Source of the DNA: an uncultured Paracoccaceae bacterium
Lineage (GTDB): Bacteria > Pseudomonadota > Alphaproteobacteria > Rhodobacterales > Rhodobacteraceae
DNA length: 64,000 nt
Assembly: GCA_958439195.1 (NCBI GenBank)
Contig: OY288150.1
Span: 87,279 to 151,278 of the forward strand
Direction of reading: 5' to 3'
In this document: in pieces, positions 1-7,299 of the stretch
Numbering within the stretch: the first letter of the stretch is position 1
How the letters are laid out: each line of letters starts with the position of its first letter
The notes under the pieces: model-generated
The model's database searches: none
Told to the model about the DNA's origin: nothing
Seen by the model: only the letters and a program-made list of their open reading frames with translations
Translations under genes and position numbers: made by a program

Positions 1-939
1 CACCGGATCGAATGGACTGCGGCGTCCGCTGATCCGGCATCGCTGACACGCCTTTCATTGTTCGTGGAAGATGGAGTGGAAATTGCTCTCACCTTCGACG
101 GGCTGATAGCAGCACAACGGCTTGACCCACCGGTTCGTGTGATGCACCGGAGTGAGACCTTGACCCTCAACGGAACCCTTTACGACGCCTTGACGGCCCG
201 AAATGCACCGGAACGCTTTGCGGTTGACCTAACCGCACTTCTTGCGGGCCAGGTCGATTTCAGGCGCGACCTCAAAGGTGGAGAGACCTTCGCGCTGGTC
301 TGGCAGGAAGATCAGCTTCCCGATGGCACCATCGCGGGAGAGCCGCGCCTGAGTTACGCTCGGCTGGAGCTTACTGATCGCGTCCTCGAACTCGTTGCGA
401 CCGAAGCCGCCGGCCCGATCATCGTCTTTGAAGATGGCGAAGCCGTGCAGCGTTCAGCGGCACCCATCCTTGGTGCACGACTGTCGTCCGTCTTTGGGCG
501 CCGGAACCATCCCGTGTTGGGTGGGGTTCGCATGCATACCGGGATTGATTACGCGGCACCCGTGGGAACCGAAGTCTCGGCGACCGGCGCCGGGCGGGTG
601 ACCTTTGCGGGTACGATCCGTGGCTATGGCACCACGATCGACATCGATCACGGCGGCGGGGTCGTCACGCGCTATGCACATCTTTCCGAAATTGCCGAAG
701 GCGTTCGCGAGGGGATGCGTGTCAAGGCTGGAGACGAGATTGGCGCGGTCGGGGCGACAGGTCTCGTGAGCGGCCCCAACCTTCACTACGAAGTCCGTGT
801 TGACGGCAGACCGGTCGACCCTAAGGACCAGGACGCCTTGCCGGAACAGGAGATCGCTTCGGCAGATGATCTCAATGCGCTCGCCACTTGGCGCAGCGAA
901 ACTGGCTTCATTTCAGGAACTGACGGAGAACGCGGATGA
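1..939 (+). CDS. M23-family peptidoglycan endopeptidase, 5' end outside window
   Basis: The reading frame is open to the first base of the window, so the start lies upstream and 312 residues of the C-terminal part are visible. The LytM/M23 zinc-peptidase fold is recognisable from HTGID (His codon at 535, Asp codon at 547), then YAHLSE, then GPNLHYEV with the third zinc-ligand His codon at 784. In most active M23 enzymes the last motif is HLH; here the first His is Asn (codon 778). The family cleaves peptide cross-links in peptidoglycan in the periplasm. The stop overlaps the start of the next gene (ATGA), so the two are translationally coupled. Degeneration as in EnvC/NlpD-type activators is possible, but the zinc ligands are all present. 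Confidence 0.85.
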   Translation, partial: HRIEWTAASADPASLTRLSLFVEDGVEIALTFDGLIAAQRLDPPVRVMHRSETLTLNGTLYDALTARNAPERFAVDLTALLAGQVDFRRDLKGGETFALVWQEDQLPDGTIAGEPRLSYARLELTDRVLELVATEAAGPIIVFEDGEAVQRSAAPILGARLSSVFGRRNHPVLGGVRMHTGIDYAAPVGTEVSATGAGRVTFAGTIRGYGTTIDIDHGGGVVTRYAHLSEIAEGVREGMRVKAGDEIGAVGATGLVSGPNLHYEVRVDGRPVDPKDQDALPEQEIASADDLNALATWRSETGFISGTDGERG

Positions 940-1412
940 CGGAATTTCGTATCGGCCGCCGCGAGGTCATCCTTGCAGCAACAGCCTTTGCCGTAACCCC
1001 TGCCGCCAAAGCTCAGGCAGAGGAAGAACCGCCAATCCATGTCGTCAAGGGGCGTGGCTGCGAGTGCTGTGAAGCATGGGTCGACTATCTGCGGGAGCAA
1101 GGCTTCACGGTTACGGATGAGGTGTCGATGGGAACGTTGCTGATCCGCTTCAAGATGGACCAGGGCATTCCAGCAAAGGCATTTTCCTGCCACACGGGGA
1201 CCGTTGACGGCTATGCTCTCGAAGGCCATGTCCCGGCTGCGGACATCCGAAGGCTCCTGGACGAGCGTCCTGATGCAGTTGGTCTTGCCGTGCCCGGCAT
1301 GCCTTACGGCTCCCCCGGCATGGGATCAGAAGACAGTCGGGACGCCTATGACGTCCTGCTGGTTGGCCGGGATGGAAGTCTCGAGATCTTCACGAGCTAT
1401 CAGGCAGCCTGA
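936..1412 (+). CDS. DUF411 periplasmic metal-binding protein (copy 1)
   Basis: 158 residues. The N-terminus has a twin-arginine-like export signal (GRREVILAA) followed by a short hydrophobic stretch ending near AQA. The mature part shows DUF411 hallmarks: KGRGCECCEAW, a second Cys-His (SCHTG), EGHVPAADIRRLL and VPGMPYGSPGM. DUF411 proteins are small exported proteins found with copper and other metal-resistance genes; the CxCC cluster and Met/His residues suggest Cu(I) binding, but the biochemical role is not established. It overlaps the M23 gene by 4 bases. A close paralogue lies at 4834-5304. Confidence 0.85.
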   Translation: MTEFRIGRREVILAATAFAVTPAAKAQAEEEPPIHVVKGRGCECCEAWVDYLREQGFTVTDEVSMGTLLIRFKMDQGIPAKAFSCHTGTVDGYALEGHVPAADIRRLLDERPDAVGLAVPGMPYGSPGMGSEDSRDAYDVLLVGRDGSLEIFTSYQAA

Positions 1413-1472
1413 TCTGTCCATCTTCGAACCCAACGGGCTAGGCAGGGATTTAATCAAGGGAATGGCGACCGA

Positions 1473-1994
1473 TCAAAGCAGATCCGATATCTGACGGACA
1501 GCCTCGTCGCTTCCCCAGTCGAAGGGGCCCTGAAGCCGCCCGATTTCACGCGTCTCGCGGTCGATCAGAAGCGTCGTCGGCAGTCCGATGAAGGCCAAAG
1601 CCAGTTGAACCCGCAGCGGTTCCGCCCAGTAGAGCGGTAGGTTTACAAGCCCGATCTCATCATAGAAACCTCGGCCCCTTTCGATCCCGCCCTCGTCGAT
1701 GCAAAGGGGTAGCACCGCAAAATCCGGGCCTCCAAGCAGCCCTTCCAAACGGTCGAGTGCCGGCATCTCTTCCCGGCAGGGCGGGCACCACGTCGCCCAG
1801 ATGTTCAGAAGGATCACACGCCCGGCAAAGTCCCCAAGAACCCTGGTGGTTCCTGCTTCATCCTGGATAGGCGGGGAAAGCAGAGGCTGCGGGTCCTTTC
1901 GCAGCCGGAAAGGCGGCCGCGCCTGGGCGGGCCCCGCAATGAAGCCCGCTACAAGACCGACAAGGAGAGGTCGACGACCCATCTGAACAGGCAT
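1473..1994 (-). CDS. TlpA/ResA-like periplasmic thioredoxin
   Basis: 173 residues. An N-terminal Arg-Arg plus hydrophobic segment (MGRRPLLVGLVAG) suggests export, possibly by Tat. The thioredoxin-fold active site WATWCPPC has Cys70 and Cys73, and the cis-Pro region reads GLPTTLLID. TlpA-type proteins reduce disulfides in the periplasm, typically for cytochrome c or copper-centre maturation. The gene lies downstream of and co-oriented with multicopper oxidase 1, with a hairpin in the 58-base gap. A second ATG lies 4 codons in and could be the real start. A decayed copy of this gene sits in the same place behind multicopper oxidase 2 (30259-30505). Confidence 0.88.
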   Translation of the reverse strand: MPVQMGRRPLLVGLVAGFIAGPAQARPPFRLRKDPQPLLSPPIQDEAGTTRVLGDFAGRVILLNIWATWCPPCREEMPALDRLEGLLGGPDFAVLPLCIDEGGIERGRGFYDEIGLVNLPLYWAEPLRVQLALAFIGLPTTLLIDRETREIGRLQGPFDWGSDEAVRQISDLL

Positions 1995-2021
1995 TGGCTT
2001 TTCCCTTCGCGGAAGGTCGGA

Positions 2022-2040
2022 CCCGCAGGCAATCTGCGGG
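2022..2040 (-). terminator. Hairpin after multicopper oxidase 1
   Basis: Perfect 7-bp arms CCCGCAG (2022-2028) and CTGCGGG (2034-2040) around a 5-nt loop, 12 bases after the oxidase stop on the minus strand. There is no U-run, so it may be an attenuating or mRNA-stabilising hairpin rather than a full terminator. An analogous 12-bp hairpin follows the second oxidase. Confidence 0.45.
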
Positions 2041-2052
2041 CCCGGATCGTCG

Positions 2053-3528
2053 TCAGGCCGAAACCGCGAACTCAGTCATCATGCCTGTCGAGAGATGCGG
2101 CATGTGATGGCAATGCAGCATCCACCGCGCCGCTTCACCCGCATCCACCGCGACCGTCACCATCCCCATCGGCGGCACATGAACGGTGTCACGAACAGCA
2201 CCCGCGATCCGGGTCTGGCCCACGCCGACCACCTGGAAAGCGTGGCCATGCAGGTGCATGGGATGTGCCATCATTGACATGTTGTGGAACATGATCTCGA
2301 CACGCTCGCCGGTTTTCGCGGTCACCGGGGAATGTTTGCCCCAGGTCTGCCCGTTGATGGTCCAGACATAGGGCATCATCGAACCGCCCAGCATCAACAT
2401 CGGCTGCGACGATGCCGCGCGCTCTGGCAGTGGGGTGACGGCGCGCAGGACCGCTTCCTGCGTCAGATCGGCGCTGAAGGCAGGATGGTCGGCGTCGGAC
2501 ATGTCGGCGACCTTCGTCACCGTGGCCCCCGGCGTCGCAAGGACGAGACCCGTCCGCTCTCTTGCACCCTCGCGCAAGGCGAGGACCGGGAATGCCCCGC
2601 CTTCGGCCGGAACATCAAGCTCGATGTCGAGCCGTTGACCCATCGCGATTCCGAATCGGCTGCCAGGAAGAGGCTGCACCGGCTCGCCGTCCACGGCGAC
2701 CAGCCGCCCGGTTAGCGCGCCGGTGTCGATCCAGAACACCGTCGCGGCGGCCGCGTTGATCACCCGAACAAGGACCTTGCTGCCTTTGTCCACTTGGACG
2801 ACTTCGGGGTAGTCCAGCGTCCGGTCATTGGCAAGGTAGGCATCAAAGTTGTAGTCGTTCAGGTCCATAGCCATGCCGTCCATGCCCGGCATGGACATCA
2901 TGTCTCCCTGACCCACTGCGCCCATGTTCATGCCAGAGTGGTCCATTCCTCCTTGCGCCATCTGGCCATGGTCCATGCCGGCCATTGACGCGCCACCCGT
3001 AATCTCTGCCAGCACCTCCGCAGGCGGCTTGAACGAAAAGTCGTGCAGGAACAGCGTCACGTCCTGCCGATCGGCCGCAACGTCCTCGGGTCGCCGCACG
3101 ATCAAAGGCGCGGCCAGCAGCAGCATCTCATGCGCGGGGATATGCGCATGCATCCAATGGGTACCCGGGCGCGCGGCAAAGTCATAGGCGCGGCTTTCGC
3201 CCGGTTGCAGCGTGGTCATGGGCATGTCCGGCACGCCGTCTTGAGCGTTTGGCGGGATCTGTCCGTGCCAATGGATGATGGTCGGCTCAACCAAAGTGTT
3301 CGTCAGATCGACGGCGAATGCCTGACCCGGGTCCAGGACCAATCCAGACCGGCCGTTGCCGTCCATCAGCCCCCAGACGGTGGCGGCCCTGCCCCGAACA
3401 TCGAGCGTCCGGGTCGTCGCCGTCAGCGATATGCGGGCTGATTGGGCACGGGCGCGCGAAGCCAGCATAAGTGAGGCGGCAGTAGCCGCAGAAGCGGCCA
3501 GAAAGCCGCGGCGAGAGAGCGTAATCAT
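2053..3528 (-). CDS. Multicopper oxidase, CopA/CumA-like (copy 1)
   Basis: 491 residues from the ATG at 3528, chosen because AGGAG lies 7 bases upstream; an in-frame ATG 7 codons earlier lacks this. A Tat signal (SRRGFLAAS) exports the folded enzyme. Copper-site motifs are present: HWHG, HWMHAH near the N-terminus, and HPMHLHGH plus MLHCHHMPHLSTGMM at the C-terminus, giving type 1 and trinuclear sites. A Met/His-rich insert (GMDHSGM repeats, codons around 2860-2990) resembles the Cu(I)-binding segments of CueO and PcoA-type enzymes. It probably oxidises Cu(I) to the less toxic Cu(II) in the periplasm. A highly similar paralogue is at 30557-32047. Confidence 0.93.
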   Translation of the reverse strand: MITLSRRGFLAASAATAASLMLASRARAQSARISLTATTRTLDVRGRAATVWGLMDGNGRSGLVLDPGQAFAVDLTNTLVEPTIIHWHGQIPPNAQDGVPDMPMTTLQPGESRAYDFAARPGTHWMHAHIPAHEMLLLAAPLIVRRPEDVAADRQDVTLFLHDFSFKPPAEVLAEITGGASMAGMDHGQMAQGGMDHSGMNMGAVGQGDMMSMPGMDGMAMDLNDYNFDAYLANDRTLDYPEVVQVDKGSKVLVRVINAAAATVFWIDTGALTGRLVAVDGEPVQPLPGSRFGIAMGQRLDIELDVPAEGGAFPVLALREGARERTGLVLATPGATVTKVADMSDADHPAFSADLTQEAVLRAVTPLPERAASSQPMLMLGGSMMPYVWTINGQTWGKHSPVTAKTGERVEIMFHNMSMMAHPMHLHGHAFQVVGVGQTRIAGAVRDTVHVPPMGMVTVAVDAGEAARWMLHCHHMPHLSTGMMTEFAVSA

Positions 3529-3590
3529 GCGAATTCTCCTGTATCGCAACGTGAAAAGACTGAAGGCCCCGACAAAGCGGAACCATAGTG

Positions 3591-3947
3591 TCAGATCAAC
3601 GTGCGTTTCGGAGGTGGGCCAGGTGGCGGGAGCGCCAGCGATGCGGCCAGCAGGTCGTTGTTCAGGTTGATTTTAACCGAACGCGCGATGGCGACGACGC
3701 CCGGGCTTAGTGCGGGAAGAGCTGCGGCTGCAAAAAGACAATGTTGCTGGCAAAGCAGACGTTGTGCATCGTCAATCGGGCTGCCTGCGGATGACATATG
3801 CGCGACATGGCCAGCCATCGCCATCATTTGCTCATGGTCTGCCTGAGACTGTTGCCGGCCATCCGCGAAGGCAAGCATCGGCAGGATCGCCGCCAGAAGA
3901 TAGGCGGCGAGGATCAATGCACGCATAGGAAACGACGAACGGGTCAT
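3591..3947 (-). CDS. Small exported Cys/His protein with proline-rich tail
   Basis: 118 residues from the ATG at 3947; a longer in-frame extension upstream lacks any export signal and runs into the divergent promoter region, so I reject it. There is a hydrophobic signal (ALILAAYLLAAILPML), then His/Met residues (HEQMMAMAGHVAHM) and CQQHC, ending in PPPGPPPKRTLI. I do not recognise a named family. It lies immediately upstream of, and co-oriented with, multicopper oxidase 1, so a copper-related periplasmic role is inferred. Two other small exported proteins in this island (12672-13046 and 13794-14096) share the PPP...RT-type ending. Confidence 0.65.
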   Translation of the reverse strand: MTRSSFPMRALILAAYLLAAILPMLAFADGRQQSQADHEQMMAMAGHVAHMSSAGSPIDDAQRLLCQQHCLFAAAALPALSPGVVAIARSVKINLNNDLLAASLALPPPGPPPKRTLI

Positions 3948-4130
3948 GCTCTCGCTTGTATCAGCGTGGTCTGGTCCCGTCATCTGACAGTTTGGTGTCT
4001 GGACCACATGGCCATAGCATCGACTGCAGCAGAATTGCCGCGTTTTCCTTCGTGTTGACTTGATAGCGCAGAGTTTACTGGCAGCCGAACGAAGGTCGCG
4101 AAAACTATCAATGATCTGACGGGACACGCC

Positions 4131-4742
4131 ATGAAACGATTGTTCTTCGCCCTTTTCGCACCTCTGTTTCTGTCCGCCTGCGGCGCCGAACCGATTTGGG
4201 CCCCTGATGAGGCCGTGGCCGAGGCGCGCTATGAACATGTCGGCCCGACCTCGGTCACGCTCTATACCGTCCTGTCGACCCGCAGCGGCACCGGTGCGCA
4301 TGCCGGGCTTTTGATCAATGGCTCAGAGCGTGTCCTCTTCGATCCGGCGGGAACCTGGCGACATCCGAAGCTTCCGGAGCGCAACGATGTCCATTTCGGG
4401 ATCACGCCGAAGATGGTCGACTTCTACATCGACTACCATGCCCGCGAAACTTACGACGTTGTTGAGCAGACGATCATGGTTTCGCCAGAAGTTGCGGACC
4501 TGATCATGGCGCGTGCCAAAGCGTACGGCGCGGTGCCCAAGGCGAACTGCACAATTGCAATATCGCGCGTACTTGACGGCGTTCCCGGCTTCGAAAGCCT
4601 GCCAATGACCTGGTTTCCGAAACGGATGATGGAAGGTTTCGCAGATTTGCAGGGCGTTCAGACCCGCCGGGTTACGGACGATGACGCAGATGAGAATCAC
4701 GGCGTCCTTCTGGTGCAGGCCGGGGACGCGCGTCTTCAGTAG
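4131..4742 (+). CDS. Lipoprotein of unknown function
   Basis: 203 residues with a clear type II signal peptide and lipobox LSAC (Cys17). The mature part contains GAHAGLLING near residue 65 and KANCTIAISRVL near residue 142. This His-then-Cys order recalls permuted papain-like folds (YiiX/LRAT type), but the resemblance is weak and I claim no function. It is divergent from the small exported protein and multicopper oxidase 1, and upstream of a DUF411 gene on the same strand. Confidence 0.75.
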   Translation: MKRLFFALFAPLFLSACGAEPIWAPDEAVAEARYEHVGPTSVTLYTVLSTRSGTGAHAGLLINGSERVLFDPAGTWRHPKLPERNDVHFGITPKMVDFYIDYHARETYDVVEQTIMVSPEVADLIMARAKAYGAVPKANCTIAISRVLDGVPGFESLPMTWFPKRMMEGFADLQGVQTRRVTDDDADENHGVLLVQAGDARLQ

Positions 4743-4833
4743 TTTCTTAGTGATCAAGCCTATTGGGAGCCATACTACGCTCGCCACGCCCGGCCTTTGG
4801 CAGTATTTTGCAAAGACACATAAAATGGGGCAT

Positions 4834-5304
4834 ATGATGATCCTTGCGCGCCGAACTCTCCTTCTTGTCGGACCGGCCATCCTTGCCATGAGCACTGTGC
4901 CTTTGCTGGCCGAAGGGGACGAACGGATCCATGTGGTGAAGGACCCTGGCTGCCCCTGCTGCAACGCTTGGATCGGCCACCTGCGCGAAAACGGCTTCAA
5001 CGTCAGCTTTGAAGAGCGCAGTGTCGAAGACCTCGCGGCCTACAAGCGGGAGCGCGGCATCCCGGAGAACCTGTCGTCCTGCCACACGGCGACCATCGGC
5101 GACTACACCATCGAAGGGCACGTTCCAGCAGCGGATATCCGCAGGCTGATGGCCGAACGCCCCTTGGCGGTAGGACTTTCCGTTCCGGGCATGCCATTCG
5201 GCTCACCGGGAATGGGACCAGAGACAGAGCGTCAGGCTTATGACGTGGTCCTGGTCGGTCAGGACGGAAGCAGTACGGTCTTCACCAGCTATCCGGCGGC
5301 GTGA
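4834..5304 (+). CDS. DUF411 periplasmic metal-binding protein (copy 2)
   Basis: 156 residues. I take the start at 4834 (MMILARRTLLL), just after a GGGG tract; 4825 and 4837 are alternatives, and a much longer in-frame extension overlapping the lipoprotein gene is unlikely because it would bury the signal peptide. Motifs match DUF411: KDPGCPCCNAW, SCHTATIGDYTIEGHVP, VPGMPFGSPGM. Clearly paralogous to 936-1412. It lies 91 bases after the lipoprotein stop and is convergent with the next gene. A role in periplasmic copper handling is inferred from context. Confidence 0.85.
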   Translation: MMILARRTLLLVGPAILAMSTVPLLAEGDERIHVVKDPGCPCCNAWIGHLRENGFNVSFEERSVEDLAAYKRERGIPENLSSCHTATIGDYTIEGHVPAADIRRLMAERPLAVGLSVPGMPFGSPGMGPETERQAYDVVLVGQDGSSTVFTSYPAA

Positions 5305-5343
5305 GATCCCCACCCGGTACACGCCGCGCCAGACACCACAGGA

Positions 5344-5991
5344 TCATCTTGGCAAGCCGACCTCGGATGCTTGCCAGGCTTCCAGAAGCTCATCCCGCGG
5401 CCCCGCCCCGTCAAGCGGTCTGATCGCGATGTCCAACCTGCGCGCCGCGTGATAGGCTGAGGCGGCCAAAAGACCGGGCTCTTTGCCGTAGGCGAGCCGG
5501 TAGCGTGCAATGAAACCTTCCATGCGGTCATCACCATTCCAGCCCTCCGCAAGGAGTGCTTGCACCAGAACGGTGCTTGCACGGCTGTACTTGCTCGCCG
5601 CGTCGTCGGCGGCCGGCTTCAGTCCAAGGACTACGACGACATCAGCCGGCTCGTCTGGTGAGCCAGTCAACTCCTGGACCAGTCCGGTGGCTTCCGCCGG
5701 AAGCGGAAGAACCTGCACGTCGACGCCGCCCAGATGCCCGTCAGAGGTTTCGTTTGGGTGCCCGTCCCGCTCGTCGGAAGCCAGTAGGAATCCTCGGACA
5801 GCCTCCGCAAGGTCTTGCTCAACATTCTCACCGACGACGAGAATTCCTGCGGTGAACGAATGCGCTGCCGCAATTCCAGACAGAGCGATCCAGAGTACCG
5901 CCGCGAGGGCCGGGACGGCCGGGATCGTCCTGCGAGCAGAGAAGGCGGTGCAACGGGTGCATTCCGAAGCGCGTCGTTTCGAACCACTCAT
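5344..5991 (-). CDS. Short periplasmic binding-fold-like protein
   Basis: 215 residues with an N-terminal hydrophobic segment (ALAAVLWIALSGIAAAHS) consistent with export. The remainder (TAGILVVGENVEQDLAEAV, ADVVVVLGLKP, then YGKEPGLLAASAYHAARRLD) resembles parts of type 1 periplasmic-binding-fold proteins such as branched-chain amino-acid receptors. It is about half the usual length, so it may be a truncated or single-lobe version. It overlaps the stop of the upstream dsbA-like gene by 4 bases and should be co-translated with it. Function unknown. Confidence 0.6.
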   Translation of the reverse strand: MSGSKRRASECTRCTAFSARRTIPAVPALAAVLWIALSGIAAAHSFTAGILVVGENVEQDLAEAVRGFLLASDERDGHPNETSDGHLGGVDVQVLPLPAEATGLVQELTGSPDEPADVVVVLGLKPAADDAASKYSRASTVLVQALLAEGWNGDDRMEGFIARYRLAYGKEPGLLAASAYHAARRLDIAIRPLDGAGPRDELLEAWQASEVGLPR

Positions 5992-6716
5992 TCTGATGCC
6001 CGAACAGAAGTCACGATTTCGGAAAGCTGCGCCTTTTCAACAAAACCCGGGACCAACTGATCGCCCACGACAAAGGATGGCGTCCCGTTGAATCCGAGCG
6101 CCTCAGCCAGACGCATCGAGGTTGCAATGTGCTCGTCGATCTCAGGCGCCTGCATGTCTGCCTTGAGTCTGTCCAAGTCCAAGCCGATTTCGCCGGCGAC
6201 ACGCAGCACCGTGTCGGCTTCTACCTTGCCACGCATGCCCATCAGAGCGTTGTGGAGCTCAGCATACTTGCCCTGCTTTCGGGATGCGAGTGCGGCGCGT
6301 GCGGCAAAGGCAGATCCCTCGCTGAGGATTGGCCATTCGCGCATCACCAATCGGATGTTGCCGTCTTCGGCCAGAAGAGCGTCGACTTCCGGCATGGCGC
6401 GCTTGCAGTAGGGGCAGTTGTAGTCAAAGAACTCGACCACCGTGATATCGCCCTCCAGATTGCCTAGAACCGGTGCGTTGGGGTCACGTTCCAATGTGTC
6501 CCGCTCGTTGGCCAATACTGCGGTTGCGGTGGCTGCCTGTGCTTCCGCTTGCCGTTCTTCGAGGGCCTGGAGCGCCTCGAGGATCAGTTCGGGGTTTTCG
6601 CGCAGGGCCTCTGCCACGAGAGCTTTGATGCGTTCATCCGAGACCTCCTGCGCGAAGGACGGTAAAGCAACTTGGAAACTGAAGACACTGGCTAGCAGCA
6701 GGGATTTCATTCGCAT
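5988..6716 (-). CDS. DsbA-family thiol:disulfide protein (ScsC/Com1-like)
   Basis: 242 residues. There is a signal peptide, then a helical N-terminal region rich in Glu/Ala (residues 25-70) like the oligomerisation domain of ScsC-type proteins, then the thioredoxin fold with DYNCPYC (Cys101 and Cys104) and a cis-Pro loop NGTPSFVVG. ScsC-type proteins act as periplasmic disulfide isomerases or oxidases and are linked to copper tolerance in other bacteria. A MerR-type promoter dyad lies 36-66 bases upstream. The gene leads a two-gene unit with 5344-5991. Confidence 0.88.
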   Translation of the reverse strand: MRMKSLLLASVFSFQVALPSFAQEVSDERIKALVAEALRENPELILEALQALEERQAEAQAATATAVLANERDTLERDPNAPVLGNLEGDITVVEFFDYNCPYCKRAMPEVDALLAEDGNIRLVMREWPILSEGSAFAARAALASRKQGKYAELHNALMGMRGKVEADTVLRVAGEIGLDLDRLKADMQAPEIDEHIATSMRLAEALGFNGTPSFVVGDQLVPGFVEKAQLSEIVTSVRASE

Positions 6717-6751
6717 CGGGCGGACCTTTCATTTCGTACATTCTTTGAGAG

Positions 6752-6782
6752 TTGATGCTTCCTCAAGTGACTAGAGGGGCAA
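6752..6782 (-). promoter_or_regulatory. MerR-type promoter/operator before dsbA-like gene
   Basis: On the minus strand TTGCCC (6782-6777) and CATCAA (6757-6752) are separated by 19 bases, the long spacing typical of MerR-activated promoters. The spacer carries the dyad CTC-N-AGT-N-ACT-N-GAG. These half-sites differ from the TTGACCTT/GGGAAGG boxes of the CueR set, so another MerR-family protein may be involved. Confidence 0.55.
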
Positions 6783-6822
6783 GTCCAAACTTGGACCAAT
6801 AGCCTATTGTTCGGGCCAGGCA

Positions 6823-7299
6823 TCATGGCGCGAGGGCCTCGGTGGCGCTGCGCTCTGCTTGCGTGGCGCGGATGCCGTCGGGCCAAGTCGATTTGATGTA
6901 ATCCAGAACAGCTTCGATATCCTCGTCCGTCAGACGGTCGCCGAAAGCCGGCATGCCGGAGGTGAAGGCAACGCCCATTTCGTCAAGGACCGCTTGCCCG
7001 CCGCGTTTGATGTAGTCGCGCAGCATGATGTCGCCGTGATGCCAGGTGTGGCCGTTCGCGTCATGCGGCGGGGCGGGATAGGTCCCGTCCTCATTCGCCG
7101 ACCGCCAGTCGGGATGTCCTTCTAGATCGGCGCCGTGGCACGACGCGCATTCCGCCCGATAGATGGCGCGACCTTGTTCGAGATCCGGGCTATTGTGGAA
7201 GAACGCGTGCGCTTGTGGCGCCCACAGCAGAGAGAAGGCCGCGGACGCGACGACTGCGGGCCCTCTGAATTTTCCAGCTCTTGGCTTGGTGACCTTCAT
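6823..7299 (-). CDS. Monohaem class I cytochrome c
   Basis: 158 residues with a signal peptide ending near AHA. The haem motif is CASCH (residues 51-55) and a likely axial Met lies in SGMPAFGDRLTDEDI, the classic cytochrome c C-terminal pattern. The protein is periplasmic and should transfer electrons. The start overlaps the stop of the PBP2 gene by 4 bases, so this is the last gene of the 13.6-6.8 kb operon. Confidence 0.9.
   Translation of the reverse strand: MKVTKPRAGKFRGPAVVASAAFSLLWAPQAHAFFHNSPDLEQGRAIYRAECASCHGADLEGHPDWRSANEDGTYPAPPHDANGHTWHHGDIMLRDYIKRGGQAVLDEMGVAFTSGMPAFGDRLTDEDIEAVLDYIKSTWPDGIRATQAERSATEALAP

Noticed and set aside
3948..4130. MerR-type box at TTGACTTGATAG in the intergenic region near 4055
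   Set aside because: The spacing and right half do not match a dyad; only the -35-like hexamer is convincing.
3948..4301. N-terminal extension of the small exported protein before multicopper oxidase 1
   Set aside because: It would bury the signal peptide and cover the divergent promoter region; the ATG at 3947 gives a normal exported protein.
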